From positions 62,001-126,000 of the forward strand of contig JABURS010000037.1 of NCBI GenBank assembly GCA_014762505.1: a DNA stretch of 64,000 nucleotides, given 5' to 3'. Source of the DNA: Chromatiales bacterium (GTDB lineage Bacteria > Pseudomonadota > Gammaproteobacteria > SpSt-1174). Every line of letters starts with the position of its first letter. Position 1 is the stretch's first letter. Positions 1 through 10,493 of the stretch are shown in pieces. The position numbers were made by a program, and so were the translations under genes. Below the pieces are notes generated by a model. The model was given only the letters and a program-made list of their open reading frames with translations. It was not told the origin of the DNA and searched no databases.

Positions 1-786
1 GACCAGCAGGTCGTTGCCCACGCATTTCACCAGCTCGGTGCGTGAGCCGCGCAACAGGCCGGCGAAGGCATGCTCGGAGAGGCTGTCGGGCACCGGGGTG
101 ACGGCGCCGAGGATGGTGGCCGGGTCGGCACCCAGCGCTACCGAGATCGGGAATGGCTCTCCCGGGTGTTCCTGCTGCCAGTCGCGAAAGTCCAGCGCGC
201 CGCCACGATGCGAGAGCCAGCGCATGATCACGCGGTTCTTGCCGATCACCTGCTGGCGGTAGATGCCCATGTTCTGCCGCGACTTCAGCGGCCCCTTCGT
301 CACCACCAGTCCCCAGGTGATGAGCGGACCGGCATCGCCGGGCCAGCAGGTCTGCACCGGGATGCGGCCGAGGTCCACGTCATCGCCCTCGATCACCACC
401 TCCTGGCAGGGCGCCTTCTTCACCGTCTTCGGCGCCATGTCCAGCACCTTCTTGAAGATCGGCAGCGTCTTCCAGGCCTCCTTCATGCCCCTGGGCGGAT
501 CGGGTTCCTTGAGGAAGGCGAGCAGCCTGCCGACCTCGCGCAGGGCCTCCACCGAGTCCTCGCCCATGCCCAGGGCGACACGCCGCGGCGTGCCGAAGAG
601 GTTGCCGAGCACGGGCATGTCATGGCCCTTGGGGTTCTCGAACAGCAGCGCCGGACCGCCCGCGCGCAGGGTACGGTCGCAGATCTCGGTCATCTCCAGC
701 CTCGGATCGACCTCGGCGGTGATGCGCTTCAGTTCGCCCTGCTTCTCGAGCAGCTCGATGAAGTCGCGCAGGTCACGGTATTTCAT
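1..786 (-). CDS. ubiD: UbiD, 3-octaprenyl-4-hydroxybenzoate decarboxylase (partial, N-terminal 262 codons)
   Basis: Member of the UbiD family, prenylated-FMN-dependent decarboxylases that act on 4-hydroxy-3-polyprenylbenzoate in ubiquinone biosynthesis. The reading frame starts at ATG 786 and runs off the left edge, so about half of the usual ~490 residues is present. The translation begins [20 protein letters not shown] and contains family blocks such as [55 protein letters not shown] and [20 protein letters not shown], which align without gaps with what I recall of Escherichia coli UbiD. It lies 9 bases after the xthA stop, at the downstream end of a minus-strand gene string. The cut is due to the window, not to a mutation. 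Confidence 0.96.
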   Translation of the reverse strand, partial: MKYRDLRDFIELLEKQGELKRITAEVDPRLEMTEICDRTLRAGGPALLFENPKGHDMPVLGNLFGTPRRVALGMGEDSVEALREVGRLLAFLKEPDPPRGMKEAWKTLPIFKKVLDMAPKTVKKAPCQEVVIEGDDVDLGRIPVQTCWPGDAGPLITWGLVVTKGPLKSRQNMGIYRQQVIGKNRVIMRWLSHRGGALDFRDWQQEHPGEPFPISVALGADPATILGAVTPVPDSLSEHAFAGLLRGSRTELVKCVGNDLLV

Positions 787-795
787 GACATCGCC

Positions 796-1563
796 CTAGA
801 GGTCGAACTCGGCCACGGCCGGGGCGTGGTCGGAGGGGCGTTCGAGGCGGCGGGGCGCAATATCGATGTAACTGCCCGTGCACTTCTCGGCCAGGGGCCT
901 GCTCGCCAGCACCAGGTCGATACGCAGGCCGGCGTTGCGGCGAAAGCCGGCGGCGCGGTAGTCCCACCAGCTGAAGGTGTTCGCCTCCTGCTCGAAGCGG
1001 CGGAAGGTGTCGACGAAGCCCAGGTCCAGAATCTTCTGCAGCGCCTGGCGTTCCGGTGTGGAACAGAGGATCTTCTCGTGCCAGCGCACGGGATCGTGCA
1101 CGTCCGCATCAGTGGGGGCGATGTTGAAGTCGCCCATCACCACGTAGCGCTCGTGGTGCTGCATGTCCTGCGCGATGTAGTCGGTGACGCGCTGCAGCCA
1201 GTCGAGCTTGTAGGCGAATTTCTCCGACCCCACCTCCTGGCCGTTGACCACGTAGAGGTTGAGCACCCGCACGCCGTCGATCGTCGCCCCGAGGATGCGC
1301 CGCTGCGGATCGTCGAGATGGGGCACGTCGGTGATGACGTCCTCGATCGGCGTGCGGCTCAGTACAGCCACGCCGTTGTAGGTCTTCTGCCCGGCGTAGG
1401 CGACCTCGTAACCGGCCGCGCGGATCTCCTCGACGGGAAAGGCGTCGTCGGTGAGCTTGGTCTCCTGGATGCCCAGCACGTCAGGCCTGGTCTCGGCCAG
1501 CCAGTCCAGCACCTGGGGCAGGCGCACGCGCAGGGAATTGACGTTCCAGCTTGCGATCTTCAT
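796..1563 (-). CDS. xthA: Exodeoxyribonuclease III (AP endonuclease)
   Basis: 255-residue exonuclease III/EEP-family enzyme that cleaves abasic sites and degrades 3' ends during base-excision repair. The N-terminus MKIASWNVNSLRVRLPQVLDW is the family signature, with the metal-ligand Glu in the GIQETKL block, the GDFNIAPTDADVHDP block with catalytic Asp and Asn, and RIDLVLAS followed by the C-terminal SDHAP with the catalytic His. Length is close to the usual ~265 residues. Start ATG at 1563. It sits between the SH3-domain gene and ubiD, all on the minus strand. Several bacterial paralogues (ExoA, XthA) are similar, so the exact subfamily symbol is less certain than the function. Confidence 0.94.
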   Translation of the reverse strand: MKIASWNVNSLRVRLPQVLDWLAETRPDVLGIQETKLTDDAFPVEEIRAAGYEVAYAGQKTYNGVAVLSRTPIEDVITDVPHLDDPQRRILGATIDGVRVLNLYVVNGQEVGSEKFAYKLDWLQRVTDYIAQDMQHHERYVVMGDFNIAPTDADVHDPVRWHEKILCSTPERQALQKILDLGFVDTFRRFEQEANTFSWWDYRAAGFRRNAGLRIDLVLASRPLAEKCTGSYIDIAPRRLERPSDHAPAVAEFDL

Positions 1564-1626
1564 GACGTTTTTGTGTTCTTGTCGTTTGTTGCTACCCGGT
1601 CGACTGTTGCCCGACCGGCCGGGTCC

Positions 1627-2232
1627 TCACTCGCCCAGGCTCAGGCCGAAGAAGCGCTGGCGCATGCGCCGCTCGTGGCGCCTGCCGCCCAGCCAGATAC
1701 CGAGCAGGAACAGGAGCACCGTGGCTGCGCCGAACAGACCGAGCAGGGCCGGGTCGTTGAGCAGGCGATGGATCACGTTGCGCCTCGCGGCGCGGTAGCC
1801 CGCCAGCTCGGTCTCCAGCGCGTTGATGCTCTGATTGGCGGCCTCCAGGCTCTCCCGCAGGCGAGTGTGCACGGCATCGGTGTCGGCGTACTCGGCACGC
1901 AGCTCCTCGATGCGTGCCTCGGCCGCCAGCCGTGCCGCCTCGGTTTCGGCGACGATGAGTGCGGCCGGCTTGTCCTTGACGAGGAAGGCCGCCTTCACCC
2001 AGCCGGTAACACCATCGGCGGTGGTCACGCGGGCGAAGTTTCCCCGCCGCTCCACCACCTCCAGGGCATCGCCGCTGGCGAGCATCTTCAGCCGCTGGCC
2101 ACTCGCCTGTTCGCCGGCGAACAGGCCCAGGCGCAGCTGGTCGGTGACATAGACGGTCTCGGCCATGACGGGAGCCGCCAGTAACAGGCCGATGACGAAC
2201 AGGCTGGCAAGTAGGCGTGTCTTCATCTGCAT
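1627..2232 (-). CDS. TIGR04211-like SH3 domain protein with C-terminal membrane anchor
   Basis: 201 residues. An N-terminal signal peptide (LLASLFVIGLLLAAPVMA) is followed by a bacterial SH3 domain over about residues 28-88 (YVTDQLRLGLFAGEQ, then WVKAAFLV). A predicted coiled coil follows (ARIEELRAEYADTDAVHTRL to ALETELAGY), then one C-terminal membrane segment (LLGLFGAATVLLFLLGIWLGG) and a basic tail. This layout matches the YgiM/TIGR04211 family, thought to act at the cell envelope; the molecular role is not known. Start either ATG 2232 or the second Met at 2226. The gene begins only 3 bases after the prlC stop, suggesting translational coupling. Confidence 0.85.
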   Translation of the reverse strand: MQMKTRLLASLFVIGLLLAAPVMAETVYVTDQLRLGLFAGEQASGQRLKMLASGDALEVVERRGNFARVTTADGVTGWVKAAFLVKDKPAALIVAETEAARLAAEARIEELRAEYADTDAVHTRLRESLEAANQSINALETELAGYRAARRNVIHRLLNDPALLGLFGAATVLLFLLGIWLGGRRHERRMRQRFFGLSLGE

Positions 2233-2235
2233 TCC

Positions 2236-4278
2236 TCAGGCGGCCAGGCCACTGTGACGCAGCAGGGCGTCGATCTCGGGTTCGCGACCGCGGAAGGCCC
2301 TGAAGGAGTCCATGGCGGGGCGCGTGCCCCCCACCTCGAGGATCTGCTCCAGGAAGTCCTGCCCGACCTTCGGGTTGAACAGTCCCTCTTCCTCGAAGCG
2401 CGCGAAGGCGTCGGCCGACAGCACCTCGGCCCACTTGTAGCTGTAGTAACCGGCCGCATAGCCACCGGCAAAGATGTGCGAGAAGCCGTGCTGGAAACGG
2501 TTGAAGGCCGGCGGCTGCACCACCGCCACCTCGGCACGCACCTCGTCCAGGATCTCCTGGATGCGGCCGCCGCGCGCGGGGTCGTATTCCAGGTGGATGC
2601 GCATGTCGAACAGCGCGAACTCGATCTGGCGCACCATCATCATGGCGGCGTGGTAGTTCCTGGTCGCCAGCAGTTTCTGGAAGAGCGTGTCGGGCAGCTT
2701 CTCACCGGTCTGCCAGTGGGCGGCGAACAGATCCAGGGCCTCGCGCTCCCAGCACCAGTTCTCCATGAACTGGCTGGGCAGCTCCACGGCGTCCCATTCC
2801 ACGCCGTTGATGCCGGACACGGCAGGGTAGTCCACCCGCGTGAGCATGTGGTGCAGCCCGTGGCCGAATTCGTGGAACAGCGTGATCACCTCGTCGTGGG
2901 TGAACAGTGCAGGCCTGTCGCCCACGGGCGGGGTGGAGTTGCAGGTCATGTAGGCGACCGGCAGCTGCAGCCCCTCGGGGGTGCGCATGCGACCCATGCA
3001 GTCGTCCATCCAGGCGCCGCCGCGTTTCTTCGACCGGGCGTAGAGGTCGAGATAGAACTGGGCGCGCAGTTCGCCGTCCTCGCCGCGCACCTCGTAGAAG
3101 CGCACGTCCGGATGCCAGGTGTCCACACCCTCGACCGGCTGGATGCTCACGCCGTAGAGCCGCCCGACCAGCTCGTACAGCCCCTTGAGCACCTGGTCCA
3201 CCGGGAAGTAGGGCTTGAGGTCTTCCTGGGAGATGGCATAGCGCTGCTGCTGCAACTTCTCGCTGGCATAGCCGATGTCCCAGGCCTGCAGGTCGTCCAG
3301 TCCGAGTTCCTTGGCGGCAAAGGCTCGCAGCTCCTCGATCTCGCGCATCGCCCCCGGCTTGCTGCGACCGGCAAGGTCGCGCAGGAAGTCGAGGATGGTC
3401 TGCGGGTCGTCGGCCATCTTGGTGGCCACGGACTTGTGCGCATAGCTCGCATAGCCGAGCAGGCGGGCGGCCTCGTGGCGCAGGGCGAGGATCTGCTCCA
3501 TCAGGTCCGAGTTGTCCCATTCGGGGTGGCCGCCCTGGTCGGAGGCACGGGTGCTGTAGGCGCTGTACATCTCCTCGCGCAGGTCGCGGGAGTCGGCGTA
3601 GGTCATGACCGCGTAGTACGAGGGGAAGTCCAGGGTGAAGACCCAGCCGTCCATCTCGCGCTCGGATGCCGCCTGGGCAGCCATGTCGCGGGCGGAATCC
3701 GGCAGTCCGGCGAGCTCGGCCTCGTCCGTCACCTGCCGGGTCCAGGCATTGGTCGCATCCAGCAGGTTTTCCTCGTAACGTGACTGCAGGCGGGACAGCT
3801 CCTGCTGTATCGCCTTGAAGCGCGCCTTCTCGGCGTCCGGCAGGTCCACCCCACTCAGGTGGAAGTCACGCAGCGCATCGCGGACCGTCTTCTGCTGGGC
3901 CGTATCCAGGCGTTCGAATTCGGGCCCTTCGGCGATGGACCTGAAGGCCTGGTAGAGCGCGGCGTTCTGCCCGATCTCGGTGCCGTACTCGGTGAGCTTG
4001 GGCAGGCAGCGGTTATAGGCCTCGCGCAGGGCCTCGCTGTTCACCACCGAATTCATGTGCTGCACTGGCGACCAGATGCGGCCCAGTCGGTCCTCGGCCA
4101 GTTCCAGCGGGGCGATGAGGTTGTCCCAGGTGTAGCCGGTGGCCTTGCCCGCCGCCAGCAGGCGTTCGAGCAGGGCGCGGTTCTCGGCCAGCTGGTGGTC
4201 GATGGCCGGTTCCACGTGCTCCGGGCGGATCCGGGAAAAGGGCGGCAGCCCCTGCATCTCGAGTAGCGGATTGGACAT
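2236..4278 (-). CDS. prlC: Oligopeptidase A (M3 zinc metallopeptidase)
   Basis: 680 residues, the same length I recall for E. coli PrlC. Cytoplasmic M3-family thermolysin-like peptidase that degrades oligopeptides, including cleaved signal peptides. The zinc site HEFGH lies at residues 469-473, with the second block GINGVEWDAVELPSQFMENW providing the Glu ligand. The frame stays open upstream to 4731, but ATG 4278 (MSNPLLEMQGLPPFSRIRPE) is chosen because the family's N-terminus begins there and the upstream extension overlaps the neighbouring gene. The SH3 gene follows within 3 bases. Confidence 0.96.
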   Translation of the reverse strand: MSNPLLEMQGLPPFSRIRPEHVEPAIDHQLAENRALLERLLAAGKATGYTWDNLIAPLELAEDRLGRIWSPVQHMNSVVNSEALREAYNRCLPKLTEYGTEIGQNAALYQAFRSIAEGPEFERLDTAQQKTVRDALRDFHLSGVDLPDAEKARFKAIQQELSRLQSRYEENLLDATNAWTRQVTDEAELAGLPDSARDMAAQAASEREMDGWVFTLDFPSYYAVMTYADSRDLREEMYSAYSTRASDQGGHPEWDNSDLMEQILALRHEAARLLGYASYAHKSVATKMADDPQTILDFLRDLAGRSKPGAMREIEELRAFAAKELGLDDLQAWDIGYASEKLQQQRYAISQEDLKPYFPVDQVLKGLYELVGRLYGVSIQPVEGVDTWHPDVRFYEVRGEDGELRAQFYLDLYARSKKRGGAWMDDCMGRMRTPEGLQLPVAYMTCNSTPPVGDRPALFTHDEVITLFHEFGHGLHHMLTRVDYPAVSGINGVEWDAVELPSQFMENWCWEREALDLFAAHWQTGEKLPDTLFQKLLATRNYHAAMMMVRQIEFALFDMRIHLEYDPARGGRIQEILDEVRAEVAVVQPPAFNRFQHGFSHIFAGGYAAGYYSYKWAEVLSADAFARFEEEGLFNPKVGQDFLEQILEVGGTRPAMDSFRAFRGREPEIDALLRHSGLAA

Positions 4279-4324
4279 GGTGCGCAAGCGTATCCGTTGG
4301 CTGTCGGGTGAACTGCCTACTCTA

Positions 4325-5251
4325 TCACGCCGTGAAACGCGCAAGCAGCAGATAGGCGCTGCCCGCCAGGGCCAGCAGGAAACCGCTCGCATAGGCCAGG
4401 GCACGTCGCCGATACCGTCCGGAGAGTTCGTCCTCGTGGTGGGAGGAGAGGATGTAGGGCCGGCGCCGGTCGCGGCTGCGCGAGAGCAGGTTCGTGACGT
4501 GTATGACGCTGCGCTCGGCACGCTGCCGCAGCGCCTCCCGCTCGGCGGCCTGCCGCGCGGCCTGCCATTCCCCGGGGTCGATCTCGCCGTCACCGTTGGC
4601 ATCGAAGCGCTCCTTGAGGGTGGCCTGGTCCGCCTTCCATTCGCGCAGGATGGCGCCGGTATCCTCGTGGAGGTCTGCCTGGTAGTCGGTACCCAGGGTC
4701 CGGAATTCGCCGATCGCGTATAGCGGTTCATCGGGCATCAGGCGGCTTTCACGGTAACGGTAGTTGCCGGTGGTGAACAGGCCGCCATGCCGCGGCAGGT
4801 CCGGCGATGGCCAGGGCGTGGCACCGTACCAGACATCGTGATGCTCGCAGTGCACGGTGGCCCCCTCAGGATCGACCAGGCAACGCCCAGTGCCGTCCTC
4901 CATCAGGAACAGGTCCCGGCTGGCCCCGCTGCGAATGCGCTTCCAGGTGACGCGGGTGCCGCTGCGGGTGCGACGCACCTCACGCTTCTCGACGCTGTAA
5001 CGGTACCAGTTGCAGGCCTGGCCGGTGAGCGGCGCGACGATGGGCGTGCCATCCATGATCCTTGTGAAACCGATCAGCTCCACATAACCCTGGGGTGCCG
5101 AACGGATCTTCGCCGTGGGTGTATCCTCGATCAGGCGTGCCCGGTGAAAGGCACGGGCGAAGAGATACAGGCAGACCAGGGTGGCCGCCGCCAGTGCCAC
5201 CACCCAGAACCAGAAGGAGGGCGTATCGAGGCCCTGTATCTCCGCCTGCAT
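4325..5251 (-). CDS. GIDE-domain membrane protein with an embedded EF-hand loop
   Basis: 308 residues. One membrane segment lies near the N-terminus (residues ~12-34, FWFWVVALAAATLVCLYLFA) and another at the extreme C-terminus (LAYASGFLLALAGSAYLLLA). Between them is a GIDE-like domain: the block APLTGQACNWYRYSVEKREV followed by FLMEDGTGRCLVDPEGA is typical of the bacterial proteins annotated as GIDE or E3-ligase-related. Residues 217-228 read DANGDGEIDPGE, a complete canonical EF-hand loop with acidic residues at positions 1, 5, 9 and 12. The gene starts 18 bases after lemA, a common pairing. Function unknown; calcium binding is inference from the loop. Confidence 0.8.
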   Translation of the reverse strand: MQAEIQGLDTPSFWFWVVALAAATLVCLYLFARAFHRARLIEDTPTAKIRSAPQGYVELIGFTRIMDGTPIVAPLTGQACNWYRYSVEKREVRRTRSGTRVTWKRIRSGASRDLFLMEDGTGRCLVDPEGATVHCEHHDVWYGATPWPSPDLPRHGGLFTTGNYRYRESRLMPDEPLYAIGEFRTLGTDYQADLHEDTGAILREWKADQATLKERFDANGDGEIDPGEWQAARQAAEREALRQRAERSVIHVTNLLSRSRDRRRPYILSSHHEDELSGRYRRRALAYASGFLLALAGSAYLLLARFTA

Positions 5252-5269
5252 GCCCCGGCCGGTCGCTAC

Positions 5270-5845
5270 TTACTGGCCGAACAGGGCCTTGATGTCGACG
5301 TCGGCCGTCTCGGCGGCATCGAACTGCAGCAGTTCGAAGGGGCCGAAGCCGAACACGCGGGCGACGATCACATCCGGGAACTGCTCGATACGCACGTTGT
5401 TGCGGTTGACGCTCTCGTTGTAATACTCGCGCCGGTCGGCGATGGCGTTCTCCAGCCCACTGATGCGCTGCTGCAGGTGGCGGAAGTTCTCGTTGGCCTT
5501 GAGCTCGGGATAGTCCTCGGCCACGGCGAAGAGCTGCCCCAGCCCCATGCGCAGCATGCCTTCCGCCGCACCCAGGCCCTTCATGTCGTGTGCCTGCTGG
5601 GCACTGGCCACCTGTGATCGGGCCTGCATGACGCGCTCCAGCGTCTCCTGTTCATAGCCCATGTACTGGCGGCAGACCTCCACCAGCTTCGGCAATTCGT
5701 CGTGGCGCTGTTTCAGCAGGACCTCGATGTTGGACCAGGCCTTGGACACGCCGTGTTTCAGGGAGACCAGGTTGTTGTAGATGACGACCAGATAGATCGC
5801 GGCCACCACGAATACCCCGATCACGACGATGCTGGATATCTCCAT
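5270..5845 (-). CDS. lemA: LemA family protein
   Basis: 191 residues. A single N-terminal membrane helix (IVVIGVFVVAAIYLVVIYNN) is followed by a helical domain with the family blocks VSKAWSNIEVLLKQRHDELP, ENFRHLQQRISGLENAIADR and REYYNESVNRNN, and ends in FEAAE-like text (FDAAETADVDIKALFGQ). LemA proteins are membrane-anchored helical-bundle proteins of unclear role, often encoded beside GIDE or TPM-domain partners, as here. It is first in the minus-strand string that leads to ubiD. The gap to the divergent PstS-like gene (5846-6008) must hold both promoters; it also holds an inverted repeat with arms ATGGGA and TCCCAT near 5877-5895. Confidence 0.92.
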   Translation of the reverse strand: MEISSIVVIGVFVVAAIYLVVIYNNLVSLKHGVSKAWSNIEVLLKQRHDELPKLVEVCRQYMGYEQETLERVMQARSQVASAQQAHDMKGLGAAEGMLRMGLGQLFAVAEDYPELKANENFRHLQQRISGLENAIADRREYYNESVNRNNVRIEQFPDVIVARVFGFGPFELLQFDAAETADVDIKALFGQ

Positions 5846-5961
5846 TTTGCGAACTCCATAGCATTTTCATGCGGATATGGGACTTTTTCCCATGGGATGC
5901 CCATCTCAGTATGTGGTGGAGTGTACGCCTACCACCCCGTCACACGGACGTGCGCAGTCAC

Positions 5962-5967
5962 TATAAA
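5962..5967 (+). promoter_or_regulatory. Possible -10 box for the PstS-like gene
   Basis: TATAAA at 5962-5967 in otherwise GC-rich sequence, 41 bases ahead of the start. The hexamer 17 bases upstream (GTCACA, 5939-5944) is only a weak -35. A purine-rich ribosome site (GAGAGGAGAG) directly precedes ATG 6009. Confidence 0.35.
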
Positions 5968-6008
5968 CCGGCAACAGACCGGGAACCATACAGTGAGAGG
6001 AGAGAAAC

Positions 6009-6893
6009 ATGCGACGTCTCGTCATCCTGGCGCTGGCACTGATGGCACCCGCCGTCCTTGCCCAGACCGAAACCCCCAAGACCAGCCTTACCTGGGCCGG
6101 CTGCGGCATCACTCAGAAGGCCTTCATGCGTGCCCTGGCCGAGGCCTACGAACAAAAGTCCGGCGTCCACATCGACATCCGTGGGGGTGGCGCCACCAAG
6201 GGCATTCGTGCCTCCACCGCCCAGGAAGTGGACATGGGCGGCACCTGTCGCCTGAAGCTCGAGGACGAGGTCTCCGAGGCAAATGCCTATCTGGAGCCGG
6301 TGGCCTGGGATGCCCTCGCCGTGATCGTGCACAAGGACAATCCGGTAAACGACATCAGCATCGGGCAGCTCAAGGCCCTGTACGAAGGCCGGATCAGCAA
6401 CTGGTCCGAGCTGGGCGGCCCGAATGCCCCCGTGGAGCTCTTCGTGCGCCGCGGCAAGATCTCCGGCGTGGGTCGCACCCTGCGACAGCTAGTATTCGCG
6501 AATTACGAACAGGAGTTCCCGTCGGGTCGCGAGTTCCCGTCCACCGGTCCGCTGGAAGAGGCCCTGGAAAAGAACATTCACGCCATCGGCGTGACCGGCA
6601 TCAGCAGCGCGCGCAAGCGGGACGTGAAGATCCTGACCCTGGACGGCAAGTCGCCGAACTACGAGAACATCAAGTCCGGTGCCTACCTGCTCTACCGTCC
6701 CCTGTACATCGTCTACAACCCGGACACCCCGCAGAAGGAGGAGATATCCAAGTTCGTGCAGTTCGCCCAGACGCGTGATGGAAAGGCCATCATCAAGGCC
6801 AACGGCGTGGTGCCCTACACCGAGGCCCTGTCGCTGATCATGAAGCAGCTGGAACAGGAACGGATTGCGCGTGATGCAGGCCTCTATCGCTAA
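6009..6893 (+). CDS. PstS-like periplasmic substrate-binding protein
   Basis: 294 residues with a clear signal peptide (MRRLVILALALMAPAVLA, probable cut before Gln19). The mature part resembles phosphate ABC transporter binding proteins: GGGATKGIRASTAQEVDMGG corresponds to the ligand loop, and LKALYEGRISNWSELGGPNA plus VVPYTEA are typical PBP-like-domain blocks. No permease or ATPase gene is adjacent, so it is either a solitary binding protein using a transporter encoded elsewhere or a periplasmic sensor protein. Ligand specificity cannot be read; phosphate or another oxyanion is inferred from family resemblance. It converges on gyrB across a bidirectional terminator. Confidence 0.82.
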   Translation: MRRLVILALALMAPAVLAQTETPKTSLTWAGCGITQKAFMRALAEAYEQKSGVHIDIRGGGATKGIRASTAQEVDMGGTCRLKLEDEVSEANAYLEPVAWDALAVIVHKDNPVNDISIGQLKALYEGRISNWSELGGPNAPVELFVRRGKISGVGRTLRQLVFANYEQEFPSGREFPSTGPLEEALEKNIHAIGVTGISSARKRDVKILTLDGKSPNYENIKSGAYLLYRPLYIVYNPDTPQKEEISKFVQFAQTRDGKAIIKANGVVPYTEALSLIMKQLEQERIARDAGLYR

Positions 6894-6908
6894 GGCACGG
6901 TTCCATCA

Positions 6909-6949
6909 ACCAACAAAAAGCCCGGCATCATGCCGGGCTTTTTGTTGGT
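6909..6949. terminator. Bidirectional Rho-independent terminator
   Basis: A perfect 41-base palindrome centred on 6929. A GCCCGGCAT/ATGCCGGGC core is flanked by five A on the left and five T on the right, extended by ACCAAC/GTTGGT. It can end transcripts from both the PstS-like gene (plus) and gyrB (minus), which converge here. Confidence 0.93.
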
Positions 6950-6968
6950 CTCGCTGCAGGCCGGACCG

Positions 6969-9392
<2,424 letters not shown>

Positions 9393-9411
9393 TCAATGGC
9401 CAGTCGGGCCA

Positions 9412-10488
9412 TTATACCAGTTCTTGCAGGCGACCATGTTCCACGTGGAACATTCGCCCTCCCTCCTCACCCGGCAGGTCGATCGCGCCCTCCTCGATGG
9501 CAGTGAGGAAGACCTGACCGCCCAGGGCAAGGGCCCCTCGCAGGACGCCCGCACGATGCTCACGGTCGAGTTCGGAGGCAACATCATCCAGCAGCAAGAC
9601 CGGAGGTTCCATCCTGACCAGGGAAAACAGACGTGCCTGGGCGAGCTTGAGTACGGCGACCACTGCCTTTTGCTGACCGCGGGACGCAATCCGTGCAACC
9701 GAATCGCCGTCCAGCGTGATATCGAGATCGGCACGGTGTGGTCCGGCCCCGGTGAAGCCACGCTCCTTGTCCATATCCAGACGCCGGGACAGTGACTCGG
9801 CAAGGGACTCCCCCTGCGCCCAACCCTGACGATACTGCAGCTTCAGGCGCTCGGCGCCCAGTACAGAGCCGGCCATCGACTCAATCTCCGGTCCGAGGGC
9901 AGCCAGGTAGGCCAGGCGCAAGGCAGTCAGTGACTCGGCCTCCTCGACCAGTTGCCGATCGATGGCCGCCAGGGTGCGTGTGTTCAGACCACGTTTGAGC
10001 AGAGTGTTGCGTTGACCGAGTAGACGACCATAACGCTGCCAGTTGCCAAGAAAGGCTTCGGCATGGTGGAAGACACCCCAGTCCAGAAAGGCCCGTCGTT
10101 CACTGGGCGCTCCAGAGACCAGCGTGACACTCAGGGGCTCCATGACCACGGCGGCCAGGCGTCGGGCCAGCTCGGCCAGTGCCCCGGCATCCTGGCCGTC
10201 TATGCGTGCTCGAGTCGTGCCGGCCCGCCGTTCGATACCCAGGCGAGACAATTGATCCTTGTTCTCGACCCGGGCCACCACCTGACAGGCATCGCAACCC
10301 GAACGGATGAGCTCGTCCGGGCGGGCAGAACGGAAACTGCGACCGCGGGAGAGGAAATCGATGGATTCCAGGAAAGAGGTCTTGCCGGAGGCGTTGTTAC
10401 CGACAATCAGATTCACGCCGGGAGAAGGTTCCAGCTCCGCCGACTCGATGATCCGAACCTGGCGGAGCTGGATGGAGCGGATGTGCAT
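9412..10488 (-). CDS. recF: DNA replication and repair protein RecF
   Basis: 358-residue SMC-like ATPase that helps load RecA at gaps and stalled forks together with RecO and RecR. Walker A is GNNASGKTS (near residue 30), the ABC-type signature is SRGQQK, and Walker B is VLLLDDVASELD. It starts 5 bases after the dnaN stop. The last residues, MFHVEHGRLQELV, are partly dictated by a parS palindrome inside the coding sequence (9437-9452), so the C-terminal tail is under double constraint. The gap to gyrB is 28 bases, so the four genes probably share transcripts. Confidence 0.97.
   Translation of the reverse strand: MHIRSIQLRQVRIIESAELEPSPGVNLIVGNNASGKTSFLESIDFLSRGRSFRSARPDELIRSGCDACQVVARVENKDQLSRLGIERRAGTTRARIDGQDAGALAELARRLAAVVMEPLSVTLVSGAPSERRAFLDWGVFHHAEAFLGNWQRYGRLLGQRNTLLKRGLNTRTLAAIDRQLVEEAESLTALRLAYLAALGPEIESMAGSVLGAERLKLQYRQGWAQGESLAESLSRRLDMDKERGFTGAGPHRADLDITLDGDSVARIASRGQQKAVVAVLKLAQARLFSLVRMEPPVLLLDDVASELDREHRAGVLRGALALGGQVFLTAIEEGAIDLPGEEGGRMFHVEHGRLQELV
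9437..9452. other. parS: parS centromere-like site (ParB binding)
   Basis: TGTTCCACGTGGAACA, a perfect 16-base palindrome with the CACGTG core that ParB proteins recognise; it matches the consensus I know from Pseudomonas. It lies inside the 3' end of recF, encoding MFHVEH. parB is in this window at 28405-29274. No second full match was found here; other CACGTG occurrences (for example near 4215 and 18340) diverge outside the core. Confidence 0.88.
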
Positions 10489-10493
10489 GCAGA

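Noticed and set aside
70-2184. 704-residue plus-strand open frame
   Set aside because: Antisense to ubiD, xthA and the SH3 gene, all recognisable; composition is typical of a shadow frame.
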